Shown: piece by piece, positions 1-8,226 of the stretch | How the letters are laid out: each line of letters opens with the position of its first letter | How positions within the stretch are numbered: the first letter of the stretch is position 1 | Assembly: GCF_900107975.1 (NCBI RefSeq) | Contig: NZ_FNVF01000005.1 | Location: forward strand, 180,304-244,303 | Source: Paenibacillus sp. UNC499MF | GTDB taxonomy: Bacteria > Bacillota > Bacilli > Paenibacillales > NBRC-103111 | Length of the DNA stretch: 64,000 nucleotides | Direction: 5' to 3' | The notes under the pieces: model-generated | What the model was told of the DNA's origin: nothing | What the model saw: the letters and a program-made list of their open reading frames with translations, nothing else | Databases searched by the model: none | Made by a program: the position numbers and the translations under genes

Positions 1-2501
1 GACCCGTTCGCGAGCGCATCCCTTGTCACGGCTCCGCTTGCCAGAGCCTCCCTCGTCACGGCGCCTTCCGCGAGCACCTCGCCCGTTACGGCGCCGGCCG
101 TCAGCGCCTCGCTCGTCACCGATCCTGCAGCCAGCGCTCTGCTTGTCACCGACCCTGCAGCCAGCGCTTTGCTTGTTACCGCGCCTTCCGCCAGTACTCT
201 GCCTGTCACCGAGTCTGCCGCCAGCTTCTCGCTCGTCACCGAACCCGCAGCCAGAACATCCCTCGTCACGGCTCCGCTGGCAAGCGCATCACTCGTCACC
301 GCTCCGCTCGCCAGCGCCTTGCTCGTCACCGCTCCGTTCGCCAGTGCTTTGCTCGTCACGGCGGCTTCCGCCAGCGTTTCGCTGGTCACGGCATTGTCAG
401 ACAACGCTTCACCCGTCACGGCTCCGGCCGCCAGCGCCTCACTCGTCACCACACCTTTGGCCAGATGCTGCTGCTTGACAGATCCTGCCGCCAGATGGCG
501 TCCTTCTACAGCGCTGGAGGCAAGATGGATGCCGCTGACCGCGCCTTCCTTCAAGTGGCTTCCGTTCACGCCCTGCTCGGATATTTTAGCGGCCGTAATG
601 GCGTTGTTCGCGATATGAACGGATTGAACGCTAAACGGTTGGATATGCTCGCTTTCAACGGCTCCGCGGGCAAGCTTTTTACCCGTCACACTGCTGTCAT
701 TCAGTTTGGCCGTGCTCACTGCGTAATCCGTCAGTTTATCCGTCGAGACGGATTCCGTCGCAAGCTTCGATGTGGTGACAGCCTGATTCGCCAAGTGAGT
801 CGTCAAAACGGCACTTTCGTCAATATGCCGGCTTTCGACGGCTCTCCGGCCGATTTTCCCCGATTTTACGGCTCCGTTCTCAATCAGCTCCTCCGTAATT
901 TGAGCTCCGCCGATATGACTCGAACGGATTTCCCCCTCCGCGATATGAATCGAGAGAACGGAACCGTCCGCCAAGTGCTCGGGACGAACCGATTTTTTCG
1001 CAAGCTCCCGGGAGCCTACCGCTTCTTCCGCCAATTGGGCGGAATCGACGACGCCGGGAGTCAGCTTTTCCCGTGTTACGGAACCCGGTTTCAAATGCTC
1101 GCTCCCGATCACTCCGCTTCCGATATGCTGGTCCCCCACCGAACCTTTCGCCAAGTGGATCGCATTTACCGCACTTGCGGAAATTTTGTCCCCCGCTATC
1201 GTTCCGGACACCAAGTGAGAAGCCGAAATACTTGCCGGCGCTATTTTTTCCCCGGTTACCGCTTCATTCCGGAGTTTCTCGGTAGTAATCGCGTCTTCGG
1301 CAAGCTTCGCCGAATTAATGACATAGTTGCCCAGATGGCGGGACTGGACGGCGCCGCTTTTGATTTTATCCGAAGTTACGGCCTGATCTTCAAGAAGTTC
1401 AGGAGTGATACTGGCTTCGGCCAAGTGATGCGACTGAATCGAATAAGGGGCGAATTTGGCGGCATCGATCGTTCCGTCGGCGAGTTTTTCCACCGTGATG
1501 CTTTTGTCCGCAATTTTATCGCTGGTAATCGTGCGGATCTGAATATGATCGCCGTTCACGATGCCGTAAGCCAAATGCTCGCGGAGCACCGCACCGGGAG
1601 CCAGCTTCTCGCTGGTTACGCTGCCGTCGGCCAGTTTCGAGCGCTCAACCGAAAAATCCTGGAGAGAGCGTGTGCCGATACTGTTCGGCTTCATTTTCGA
1701 CTCGTCAATGGCACGGCTGGCGATTTTCTCGCCCGTAACGGCGGCTTCCACGATATCGTCGGTATATACGACGCCCTCGCTGCCCCGTTCTTCTTTGCGC
1801 TCGGACAAAAGCAGCAGCGGCGAACCGTTTCTACCGGTTTTCACGCTGTCCGGCCGGGCCCCGCGATTTGATTCGCCGGCATCCTCCGAAACTTCCGAAG
1901 CTTTCGAAGCCGCTTGAACTTCCGGCACTGCCCCGGGCTCCGGAGCTTTCGGCGCTGCAGGTGCCGCTGCAGGTGCCTGGGCTTCCGGTACTTCCGGAGC
2001 TTCTTCATCTTCCGGATCATCGGAATACCCGGCTGTTTCATCATCGTCCCTTTCGCTTACCCGCAAGTCCTCCTCCTCGTCACGCAGCAGCAGATCTTCT
2101 TCGAAATCCTCGGGCATTTCTTCCCCGGCAAAAATATCCTCTTCGGACCCAAGCTCGGCGGCAACCGACTTGATCTCGCTTTTTTCGCGGGGGGCTGACG
2201 TGTATTCCTTTGCCAGTTTCCTGACCGGTTCCGTCTGCTTTCCTCCCCCGGATGCTCCTTCGGCTTTTGCCCGCAGGAGGCCTTGAGGCTTAGCCTTCTC
2301 CGACGATCCTCTTTTGGGTTCCCCCGACGGTTCGGCTTTGCGGACCGTTTCGGCTTCCGCTTTGGAAATGACCGCATCGGCACGCCCCTTCTTCTTCGGC
2401 TCTTCATCGAGCCAGCGCAGTTCATTCATGCTCGCGTTGTATTTACTGGAGGCCGGACGCTGCGCGCCTCCTGCCGGATTTTTCTTTTTTTTCATTCCCA
2501 T
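1..2501 (-). CDS. Tandem-repeat, probably spore-surface protein (3' end cut by window)
   Basis: An open frame of 833 codons runs off the left edge, so the C-terminus is missing. The start is the ATG at 2501, preceded by GGAAAGGGAG. Residues 1-12 are lysine-rich. About residues 20-245 are charged and low in complexity, with acidic E/D stretches and Ala/Pro-rich segments. From about residue 247 to the edge the protein is only 10-residue repeats of the form G-A-V-T-x-E-x-L-A-x. The first copies are diverged (motifs such as SVTSEKLAPG and AVTSDKIKSG); the last 480 bases are nearly uniform 30-bp units. No signal peptide or membrane segment is visible. Similar repeats occur in Paenibacillus proteins I recall as WIAG-tail proteins, but that tail lies outside the window. 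A candidate SigK promoter just upstream and the neighbouring glycosyltransferase suggest a spore coat or exosporium role; this is inference. Confidence 0.8.
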   Translation of the reverse strand, partial: MGMKKKKNPAGGAQRPASSKYNASMNELRWLDEEPKKKGRADAVISKAEAETVRKAEPSGEPKRGSSEKAKPQGLLRAKAEGASGGGKQTEPVRKLAKEYTSAPREKSEIKSVAAELGSEEDIFAGEEMPEDFEEDLLLRDEEEDLRVSERDDDETAGYSDDPEDEEAPEVPEAQAPAAAPAAPKAPEPGAVPEVQAASKASEVSEDAGESNRGARPDSVKTGRNGSPLLLLSERKEERGSEGVVYTDDIVEAAVTGEKIASRAIDESKMKPNSIGTRSLQDFSVERSKLADGSVTSEKLAPGAVLREHLAYGIVNGDHIQIRTITSDKIADKSITVEKLADGTIDAAKFAPYSIQSHHLAEASITPELLEDQAVTSDKIKSGAVQSRHLGNYVINSAKLAEDAITTEKLRNEAVTGEKIAPASISASHLVSGTIAGDKISASAVNAIHLAKGSVGDQHIGSGVIGSEHLKPGSVTREKLTPGVVDSAQLAEEAVGSRELAKKSVRPEHLADGSVLSIHIAEGEIRSSHIGGAQITEELIENGAVKSGKIGRRAVESRHIDESAVLTTHLANQAVTTSKLATESVSTDKLTDYAVSTAKLNDSSVTGKKLARGAVESEHIQPFSVQSVHIANNAITAAKISEQGVNGSHLKEGAVSGIHLASSAVEGRHLAAGSVKQQHLAKGVVTSEALAAGAVTGEALSDNAVTSETLAEAAVTSKALANGAVTSKALASGAVTSDALASGAVTRDVLAAGSVTSEKLAADSVTGRVLAEGAVTSKALAAGSVTSRALAAGSVTSEALTAGAVTGEVLAEGAVTREALASGAVTRDALANG

Positions 2502-2528
2502 CTCCCTTTCCGGTTCTTCTCCCTCCTG

Positions 2529-2556
2529 TATCCTATGCAGCGTTCCGCTCCGGTGT
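2529..2556 (-). promoter_or_regulatory. Candidate SigK (mother-cell) promoter of the repeat protein
   Basis: On the minus strand, ACA at 2556-2554 is followed after 16 nt by CATAGGATA (2537-2529), with a G just before it. This fits the SigK consensus mACm-N16-GCATAnnnTA. The predicted start point is about 20 nt before the ATG at 2501. A terminator separates this promoter from the upstream glycosyltransferase gene, so the repeat gene needs its own promoter. Confidence 0.5.
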
Positions 2557-2571
2557 TTATGCCTATTTATG

Positions 2572-2602
2572 AAAAAAAAGGCGCGGACATCGTCCGGCCT
2601 CG
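2572..2602 (-). terminator. Rho-independent terminator after the glycosyltransferase
   Basis: Reading leftwards, a GC-rich hairpin (GGCCGGAC, loop GAT, GTCCGCGCC, one bulge) is followed by eight T. It lies 15 nt past the glycosyltransferase stop codon. Confidence 0.75.
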
Positions 2603-2616
2603 ATTACTTATTTTTT

Positions 2617-3768
2617 TCAGGGCAGCAGGCCGTAAAAAGCCCGCTGCCTCTCCGCCATCTTTTCCCACGTGTACAGCTCCGCCACCCGCTCCAGGGAGCG
2701 CTGGCCCATCTGGCGCCTCAGATCTTCATCGGCCAGAAGCCGCGAGATGGCCTGCGCCAGTTCCGCTTCCACCGACTGGATAGGCACCAGCAGCCCCGTC
2801 GCTTCGTGAAGCACAATTTCGGGGATGCCCCCGACCCGCGTGGCGACAACCGGCACTCCCGAGGACATGGCCTCGACGTTGACGAGTCCGAACGCTTCGA
2901 TCCGCATCGAAGGTACGGCGACGACGTCGGCCAGACGGAACCAGGCGGGGATTGAATCGTGCGACACGTAAGGAATGAAGCGGATATGGTCCGGATACCG
3001 GGACGCCAGCCTTTTCAGCTTCCTGACGTAAGCGGTCTGTCTCGTGCTGCCGTAGCCCGCTCCGCCGATGACGAGCAGCACGGCATCCGGGTGAGCCGCA
3101 AACACGGCGGGCATCGCGCGCAGCAGCTGCTCGACGCCCTTCATCGGCATAAGCCGCCCGGCGAAGACAATCACTTTGCGCCCCGACAGCCCCAGGGACG
3201 CCAGCATCTCCTGCCGGGCCTCCTCGTGGAACATCCGGGGAGCGAAGATCGACGGGTCCGCTCCCAGCGGATTCACGACTACCTTGTGAGCGACGGAGGG
3301 GGCCCGCCGGATGACCTCCCGGCGCAAATAGTCGCTGTTGACGAAAATAAGATCGGCACAGCGGAGGCATTCGGCGGCCTCTTTGCGCCCGATATGAGGC
3401 TTCGATATGAAGGTGATCGAATGCAGGCCCAGACAGATGGTCGCCCGTTTCATCCGCTTCCGCAAATAACGGACGAACCGGGGCCTGTTCTCTACCTGGA
3501 TGAGATCGGGGTTCATCGGCCTGAGCTTCCGGTAGACCGCCTCGATGTACGGCAGACCGCTTTTAAAGCTGGGACGAACATAGGTGACGCCTCCGATCTG
3601 CTCCCTTGCCGGCCTGCGCCTCGTTCTTCTTCCCAGAACGGTGACCTGCGCCGTCTCGCTGAGCCGGTCCGCAAGACGCTCCACCACATGCTCGACCGAA
3701 CTGCTGGTTCCGGAAGGAACGGCGAACGATCCCGGCGACACGATGGCTATGGATGAGATGTTCATCAT
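2617..3768 (-). CDS. GT4-family glycosyltransferase, spore-coat type (CotSA/YtcC-like)
   Basis: This 383-residue protein has the GT-B fold of GT4 enzymes. The N-terminal Rossmann domain contains the acceptor-side motif SIAIVSPGSFAVPSG. The C-terminal domain has VIVFAGRLMPMKGVEQLLRA, then the nucleotide-sugar motif EAFGLVNVEAMSSGVPVVAT followed by GGIPE. There is no signal peptide, so it acts in the cytoplasm on a sugar nucleotide. Two adjacent ATGs (3768 and 3765) follow GAGGAAGGTGA; either could be used. The upstream L,D-transpeptidase gene ends 13 nt away, so the two are probably one operon. The fold is certain; the sugar and acceptor are unknown. Similarity to spore-coat transferases plus the neighbouring repeat protein suggests spore-surface glycosylation. 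Confidence 0.85.
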   Translation of the reverse strand: MMNISSIAIVSPGSFAVPSGTSSSVEHVVERLADRLSETAQVTVLGRRTRRRPAREQIGGVTYVRPSFKSGLPYIEAVYRKLRPMNPDLIQVENRPRFVRYLRKRMKRATICLGLHSITFISKPHIGRKEAAECLRCADLIFVNSDYLRREVIRRAPSVAHKVVVNPLGADPSIFAPRMFHEEARQEMLASLGLSGRKVIVFAGRLMPMKGVEQLLRAMPAVFAAHPDAVLLVIGGAGYGSTRQTAYVRKLKRLASRYPDHIRFIPYVSHDSIPAWFRLADVVAVPSMRIEAFGLVNVEAMSSGVPVVATRVGGIPEIVLHEATGLLVPIQSVEAELAQAISRLLADEDLRRQMGQRSLERVAELYTWEKMAERQRAFYGLLP

Positions 3769-3781
3769 TCACCTTCCTCTC

Positions 3782-4117
3782 TTATGGGTGAATCCGCACG
3801 ACGGTGCCGATCGGAACGAGGCGGGACAGCGCAAGCACATCCTTGTTGTGCATTCTGATGCAGCCGTGGGAAGAACGCTTGCCGATGGAAGAAGGATCGT
3901 TCGTTCCGTGGATGCCGTAATGCTTCTTCGACAATCCCATCCAGAAAGCTCCGAAGGGTCCGCCGGGATTCGGCTCCTTGTTGACGATAGTGAACGTGCC
4001 CGCCGGGGTGCTCGTTCCCACCTTCCCTACACCGACCGGATAAGTCTTCACGGTTTTGCCGTCATCGGATAACGTCAGGACAAATGTCGAGGTATTGATA
4101 TCGATGCGATATGCCAT
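3782..4117 (-). CDS. L,D-transpeptidase (YkuD domain)
   Basis: At 111 residues this is little more than a bare YkuD catalytic domain. It has the HGTN motif at residues 70-73 and the active-site signature SHGCIRM at 83-89, with Cys86 as nucleophile, preceded by SIG. Such enzymes form 3-3 peptidoglycan cross-links or related acyl-enzyme products. There is no LysM domain or signal peptide, unlike B. subtilis YkuD, so either it leaves the cytoplasm by another route or acts after mother-cell lysis. The start follows an excellent TAAGGAGGT. It is probably co-transcribed with the glycosyltransferase downstream. The SigK-like promoter upstream fits a role in late spore-envelope maturation (inference). 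Confidence 0.93.
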   Translation of the reverse strand: MAYRIDINTSTFVLTLSDDGKTVKTYPVGVGKVGTSTPAGTFTIVNKEPNPGGPFGAFWMGLSKKHYGIHGTNDPSSIGKRSSHGCIRMHNKDVLALSRLVPIGTVVRIHP

Positions 4118-4178
4118 CTTGTGACCTCCTTAGGTACTGCATCCAGACCTTCTAACCTTCTGCAAAACGCTCCTCCTA

Positions 4179-4207
4179 TAAGATATGACGGCCGGACTCG
4201 CCTTGGT
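4179..4207 (-). promoter_or_regulatory. Candidate SigK/SigE-type promoter for the ykuD-like/GT operon
   Basis: Reading leftwards, ACC (4207-4205) is followed after 17 nt by CATATCTTA (4187-4179), which matches the CATAnnnTA -10 of mother-cell sigma factors. It lies about 60 nt before the L,D-transpeptidase start. No convincing SigA promoter was seen there. Confidence 0.35.
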
Positions 4208-4225
4208 TGGGTAAATTGTCAATAG

Positions 4226-4292
4226 AAAAACACCCGCAGCCGCGTTCGCCTGCATGCACAGGGCCGTTCGGACCGGAATGCGGGTGTCTTTT
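4226..4292. other. Inverted repeat between divergent genes
   Basis: ACACCCGCA at 4230-4238 pairs perfectly with TGCGGGTGT at 4279-4287, with A-run and T-run flanks on the outer sides. It looks like a bidirectional terminator with a long 40-nt loop, but it sits upstream of both neighbouring genes. It may be a remnant, or it may end an unseen short transcript. Confidence 0.4.
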
Positions 4293-4413
4293 AACGCTGC
4301 AAAAATCCGATAAATTAAGTTTTATTGATTTTTACAAAGAAGCTTCACTCCCCCTTGTGCTAAGCTGACCATAACGCTGGCATTTTACATTTTGATAGAA
4401 AGGGAAAAAAGTA

Positions 4414-4815
4414 ATGAACAGTGGGTTCACTTCCTGTCTGCAAATTTTTCCGGTTCCCCGTCTTCATGAGACGGCGGGCTTTTACGAACGCCTCGGTTTC
4501 AGAGCCGTCTACTATCTCGAAGCTTCCGAACCTCACGTCTGTCTCTACAAAGACGCCGTCGAAATCGTGCTGACAGCCTCCAAGCTGGGTGCGATCGTGC
4601 CTAACCGGGTCGTTCACGGCTGCGGATACGATGCGTATTTGATTACGGACTCCCAGGAAGAAATCGAAGCCGAGCTCGTCCGGCTGGGTGTGAAAATCGT
4701 CCGTCCCCTGTCCGTAACGGACTACGGCAACCGCGAGCTTGTCTTCGAAGATATCGACGGACGCTGGATTGCAGTCGGTAAAAAACTGAATGAAAAAAGG
4801 GCCGCTACCCGGTAG
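4414..4815 (+). CDS. VOC (glyoxalase/bleomycin-resistance fold) protein
   Basis: This 133-residue protein has the paired beta-alpha-beta-beta-beta modules of the vicinal-oxygen-chelate superfamily. Visible elements are QIFPVPRLHETAGFYERLGF at the N-terminus and NRELVFEDIDGRWIAVGK at the C-terminus. Members include glyoxalases, dioxygenases, isomerases and antibiotic-binding proteins, so the substrate cannot be told from sequence. The usual metal-ligand histidines are not obvious, which favours a binding or diverged role. The ATG at 4414 follows AAAGGGAAAAAAGTA. The last codons and the stop lie inside the terminator hairpin. It is a single-gene unit convergent with the ugp operon. Confidence 0.85.
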   Translation: MNSGFTSCLQIFPVPRLHETAGFYERLGFRAVYYLEASEPHVCLYKDAVEIVLTASKLGAIVPNRVVHGCGYDAYLITDSQEEIEAELVRLGVKIVRPLSVTDYGNRELVFEDIDGRWIAVGKKLNEKRAATR

Positions 4816-4826
4816 CGGCCCTTTTT
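4793..4826 (+). terminator. Terminator overlapping the VOC stop codon
   Basis: GGGCCGCTAC and GTAGCGGCCC form a 10-bp stem with loop CCG, followed by TTTTT and preceded by AAAAAA, so it can work in both directions. The stop codon TAG lies in the 3' arm. Confidence 0.9.
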
Positions 4827-4831
4827 ATTAT

Positions 4832-4856
4832 CGTTATACCGGATACCGGTATAACG
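4832..4856. terminator. Perfect palindrome ending the ugp operon
   Basis: CGTTATACCGG and CCGGTATAACG form an 11-bp perfect stem around ATA, 42 nt past the ugpE stop. On the minus strand it is followed by ATAATAAAAA, so it may help end ugp transcription. It could also be a protein-binding site. Confidence 0.45.
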
Positions 4857-4897
4857 GAAGTATTCCTTGCCGGCATGCCATTCCCTCACAGATGAGG

Positions 4898-5806
4898 TTA
4901 TTTAATGCCCGACTGCATAAAGCTGTTCATAAACTGGCGCTGGAACAGCAGGAAGCCGGCCAGAAGAGGCGCAATCACGATCAGCGTCGCCGCGCTCACC
5001 TCGGCCCATTGGGCTCCGGTTTCGAACGACTGGGCGAAAATGGCCAGACCGACCGTAAGGGGGCGGTTTTCTACCGAGTTCGTCACGATAAGCGGCCAGA
5101 GGAAGTTGTTCCAGTGATAGCTGACCGATACGAGGGCAAAGGCCACGTAAGACGGGCGGGCAAGCGGCACATAGATGCGCCACAGGATCTGCCACTTCGT
5201 GCAGCCCTCCATCACGGCGGCTTCATCCAGCTCGGGAGGAATCGTCTTGAACATCTGCCTCAGCAGAAAAATACCGAAAGCCGAAGCGAAATACGGGAGC
5301 ATGATGCCCAGTTTCGTGTCGAGCAGGCTCAGCTCCTTGAGCACGTTATAGTTCGGGAAAACGAGCACGTCGGCCGGAATCATGATCTGCACGAGAAACA
5401 GCATAAACACAAATTCTTTTCCTTTAAAGTTCAGCCGGGCAAAAGCAAAGGCCGCCATCGTTACGGTTAGCAGCTGAACGATCAGAATGCCTCCGGTAAT
5501 GAGCAGCGTGTTGCCGTAGTAAAGCCCGAACGGAGCGGCCGACCAGACATGCCGGAAATGCTCCAGAGTAAAATCCCACGACAGCGTGGGATTGATTACG
5601 GAATCCTTGGGCCGGAATGCGGTCCACAGCATCCAGACCAGAGGTACGATCCAGACGAGCGCAACGAGAAACATGAGCGCATTCAGCCAGAAATCGAGGG
5701 TCAGCGGTCCGCGGGCGAGCAGCCTGCGTCTGGCGGATGCGGGCCTTTCCGTGCCCCCGCGGCGTGAAGCTTCGGGTGCCGCAGTCCCGGCGGTTGTGGA
5801 AGTCAT
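4898..5806 (-). CDS. ugpE: ABC transporter permease, UgpE-like (glycerol-3-phosphate)
   Basis: This 302-residue binding-protein-dependent permease of the MalG/UgpE type has six predicted membrane spans. Its EAA loop, which contacts the ATPase, reads EAAVMEGCTKWQILWRIYVP. The ATG at 5806 was chosen because AAGGAGGGTG lies 8 nt before it; the frame extends upstream without another site. It lies 31 nt after ugpA and is the last gene of the operon. No ATPase gene is present, so the transporter presumably uses a shared multitask ATPase of the MsmX type. Substrate assignment rests on the similarity of the binding protein to UgpB and on the upstream glpP. Confidence 0.88.
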   Translation of the reverse strand: MTSTTAGTAAPEASRRGGTERPASARRRLLARGPLTLDFWLNALMFLVALVWIVPLVWMLWTAFRPKDSVINPTLSWDFTLEHFRHVWSAAPFGLYYGNTLLITGGILIVQLLTVTMAAFAFARLNFKGKEFVFMLFLVQIMIPADVLVFPNYNVLKELSLLDTKLGIMLPYFASAFGIFLLRQMFKTIPPELDEAAVMEGCTKWQILWRIYVPLARPSYVAFALVSVSYHWNNFLWPLIVTNSVENRPLTVGLAIFAQSFETGAQWAEVSAATLIVIAPLLAGFLLFQRQFMNSFMQSGIK

Positions 5807-5837
5807 AAGTTCCACCCTCCTTTTTTTTAGCGCAAAA

Positions 5838-6728
5838 TTAACGGTAGTGAATGTTCTTGTCGAGTCCGAAATATTGAAGCGCCGCAAACGCCATCAGCAG
5901 AACGATCATCACCATCGTCAAAGCCGAGGCAAGCCCCTGATCCCAGAAGCTGAACGCCGTATCGTAAATATAGAAAAGAAGAAGGTTGCTCGCGTTGTCG
6001 GGTCCGCCTTTTGTCATAATGAACAGGTGATCGACCAGCTTGAACGAATTCGTCAAAGCCACGATCATCACAAACAGCGTTGTCGGCATAAGCAGCGGAA
6101 ACGTAATTTTACGAAACACGGTCCAGCGTCCGACTCCGTCCATTTCGGCGGATTCATACAAGTCCTTCGGAATATTCTGCAGACCGGCGAGATAGAAAAT
6201 CATCAGATATCCCGCTTCTTTCCAGACGATCATCGCAATCATCGCCCACATGACCGTTTCCTGGCTTCCCAGAATGTTGACCGCCTGGGATTGTCCCAGC
6301 CAGCCCATCGCTCTGCTGAGCAGCCCGTACTGCGGCGTATAAATGAACAGCCATACGTTGGCGATGGCAATCATCGGAATCATATTCGGGTAAAAGAAAG
6401 CCGTACGGACAAAGCCTTTCGCCCGGAGCGCTTTATTGGCGAACGCCGCCATGACCAGAGCGAGCGCAATGGCCGTCGGCACCGTGCCGATCGCAAACCA
6501 GACGTTGTTGCGCAGCACTTTCCAGAAGACGGCGTCCTCCGCCATATGCTTGTAATTGTCGAGTCCCGTAAAAATCGGCTGCGGCGTAGCCAGATCAGCC
6601 TGATGGAAGCTTAGGATCAGTGTCTTGAGCATCGGATAAAACGTAAACAGAATAAGAAACACCAGTGACGGCAGCAGAAGCAGCCACGCAAACCCGTTTT
6701 CTTTCCAAACCGCGACTTTCCCGGTCAT
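5838..6728 (-). CDS. ugpA: ABC transporter permease, UgpA-like (glycerol-3-phosphate)
   Basis: This 296-residue permease of the MalF/UgpA type begins with a short cytoplasmic stretch and the membrane span FAWLLLLPSLVFLILFTFYP. The EAA loop reads YESAEMDGVGRWTVFRKITF. The start at 6728 follows GGGAGGGAAGACA; the longer upstream frame has no ribosome binding site. It forms the membrane channel with UgpE. It sits 91 nt downstream of the binding-protein gene in the same operon. Confidence 0.88.
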   Translation of the reverse strand: MTGKVAVWKENGFAWLLLLPSLVFLILFTFYPMLKTLILSFHQADLATPQPIFTGLDNYKHMAEDAVFWKVLRNNVWFAIGTVPTAIALALVMAAFANKALRAKGFVRTAFFYPNMIPMIAIANVWLFIYTPQYGLLSRAMGWLGQSQAVNILGSQETVMWAMIAMIVWKEAGYLMIFYLAGLQNIPKDLYESAEMDGVGRWTVFRKITFPLLMPTTLFVMIVALTNSFKLVDHLFIMTKGGPDNASNLLLFYIYDTAFSFWDQGLASALTMVMIVLLMAFAALQYFGLDKNIHYR

Positions 6729-6819
6729 TGTCTTCCCTCCCTGCGCTTTCCGGCCGGTTGAATAAAGAATCGGCAGAGCCAAAGGAGACCCTGCCGACCG
6801 CATTTCCGCTCCGGCCCGC

Positions 6820-8139
6820 TTACTTGTTGAACGGCGCCAGCGCCTTGTCCGCTTCTTCCTGTGCTTTCTTCAGCGCAGCCGCCGGTTCCGCCGCACCGGT
6901 AAGCACTGCCTGGAGCTGATCGCTCAGCGCTTTGGACACTTTACCGTTGTTGTGCGTGGACAGCTCGGCTGCCGCATGCTGGAGCTGGTCGCGGGCGACA
7001 AGCGCCGGCGGGAACTCCGCTACGTACTTTTTCATCACGTCGGTTTCGTAAGCGGATTTGCGCACGCCCACGTAGCCGGTCTCAATGCTCCATTTGGCCG
7101 CACGCTCCGGCTCCGTCATAAACTTGACGAATTTCCAGGCCGCTTCCTGCTTTTTCTTATCGATATCTTTGAAAATGTAGAAGTTGCCGCCGCCCGTCGG
7201 GCTTCCGTACGATTTCTTCTGCGGCAGGAACGTCACGCCGAAATCGAACTTCGCGTTTTTCTTCACGTTCGTCAGGTTGCCTGTCGTGTGGTACATCATC
7301 GCGGTTTTACCGGCGATAAAGTCGGAAGGCACCGTCGCCCACTCCGTTACGCCTTCCGGCATAATTTTGTCCTTGCGGGCCATATCGGACCAGAATTGAA
7401 GCCCTTCGGCGTTTTCTTTTGTATCGAAAAAGACTTTTTTTCCGTCTTCACTCATCAGGTTCTTGCCGTTTTGCAGGGAAAACGTCTGCATCATCCAGTA
7501 AGCGAAACCGGATACCGGAATTTCAAGCCCCCAGCGGCCTTCCTTCTTCAGCTTCTTGCCGTATTCGGCCATCTCTTCCCATGTTGTCGGCGGTTTGTTG
7601 GGATCGAGACCCACTTCCTTGAACATGTCCTTGTTGTAGTAAAGGACGATCGTGCTGCGCTGGAACGGGATGCTGTACGTTTTGCCGCCCGTCTGGGAGT
7701 TGGCCAGGAAAGCCGGGTAGAAATCCGACAGCCAGTTCTTGTCTTCCTTGGCGATAAACTCGTCCAGCGGAATGATCGCATTCATGTCCAGCAAACTGTA
7801 AAGCTCCGTCGACAGGTTAACGGCCACGTCCGGAGGCGTTTTACCCTGCACGCCCGCCTGGGTTTTCACGGTCGTATCCGCGTAGCTTCCGGTATATACC
7901 GGCTTCACGGTGATGTCCGGGTTTTCTTTCGTAAAATCGGCCGCCATCGCTTCGATCGTTGCCGTCAGAGGGCCGCCTACGGCGATCGGGTAGTAGAACG
8001 TCAGCTCGGTTTTCTCTTTCGCTTTTTCCGTTCCCGCCCCCGGGGTGCTTGCGCTCGTTTCCGTTTGAGGCTTGGCGCAGCCCGCCATCAAACTTGCCGT
8101 AAGCAGTGTCAACACACTCATTTTCGCGATTGTCCGCAT
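6820..8139 (-). CDS. ugpB: Extracellular solute-binding lipoprotein, UgpB-like
   Basis: This 439-residue lipoprotein precursor has a signal peptide that ends in the lipobox LMAGC, with Cys21 as the lipid-modified residue. It then has a Ser/Thr/Glu linker and a type 1 periplasmic-binding fold. The stretch STIVLYYNKDMFKEVGLDP closely follows the corresponding part of E. coli UgpB (STPVLYYNKDAFKKAGLDP, from memory). It should capture sn-glycerol-3-phosphate or a glycerophosphodiester outside the cell and hand it to UgpA/UgpE. The ATG at 8139 follows GGGGGAGACTATCCA. It lies 87 nt after the HAD phosphatase gene with no terminator between, so it is probably in the same transcript. Other sugar or polyol substrates cannot be excluded. 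Confidence 0.88.
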   Translation of the reverse strand: MRTIAKMSVLTLLTASLMAGCAKPQTETSASTPGAGTEKAKEKTELTFYYPIAVGGPLTATIEAMAADFTKENPDITVKPVYTGSYADTTVKTQAGVQGKTPPDVAVNLSTELYSLLDMNAIIPLDEFIAKEDKNWLSDFYPAFLANSQTGGKTYSIPFQRSTIVLYYNKDMFKEVGLDPNKPPTTWEEMAEYGKKLKKEGRWGLEIPVSGFAYWMMQTFSLQNGKNLMSEDGKKVFFDTKENAEGLQFWSDMARKDKIMPEGVTEWATVPSDFIAGKTAMMYHTTGNLTNVKKNAKFDFGVTFLPQKKSYGSPTGGGNFYIFKDIDKKKQEAAWKFVKFMTEPERAAKWSIETGYVGVRKSAYETDVMKKYVAEFPPALVARDQLQHAAAELSTHNNGKVSKALSDQLQAVLTGAAEPAAALKKAQEEADKALAPFNK

Positions 8140-8226
8140 TGGATAGTCTCCCCCAAATAAAATGATTTCGGTATTTGCAGTACACCGTGCTTGTCCCCAA
8201 TGTAACACTCCATTTCCACCGCTGCG

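Noticed and set aside
1-480. CRISPR-like 30-bp periodicity
   Set aside because: The units are contiguous coding repeats without spacers.
465-1871. Long plus-strand ORF opposite the repeat protein
   Set aside because: It is the exact antisense codon phase of the minus-strand repeat gene, has no ribosome site, and its composition mirrors the repeats.
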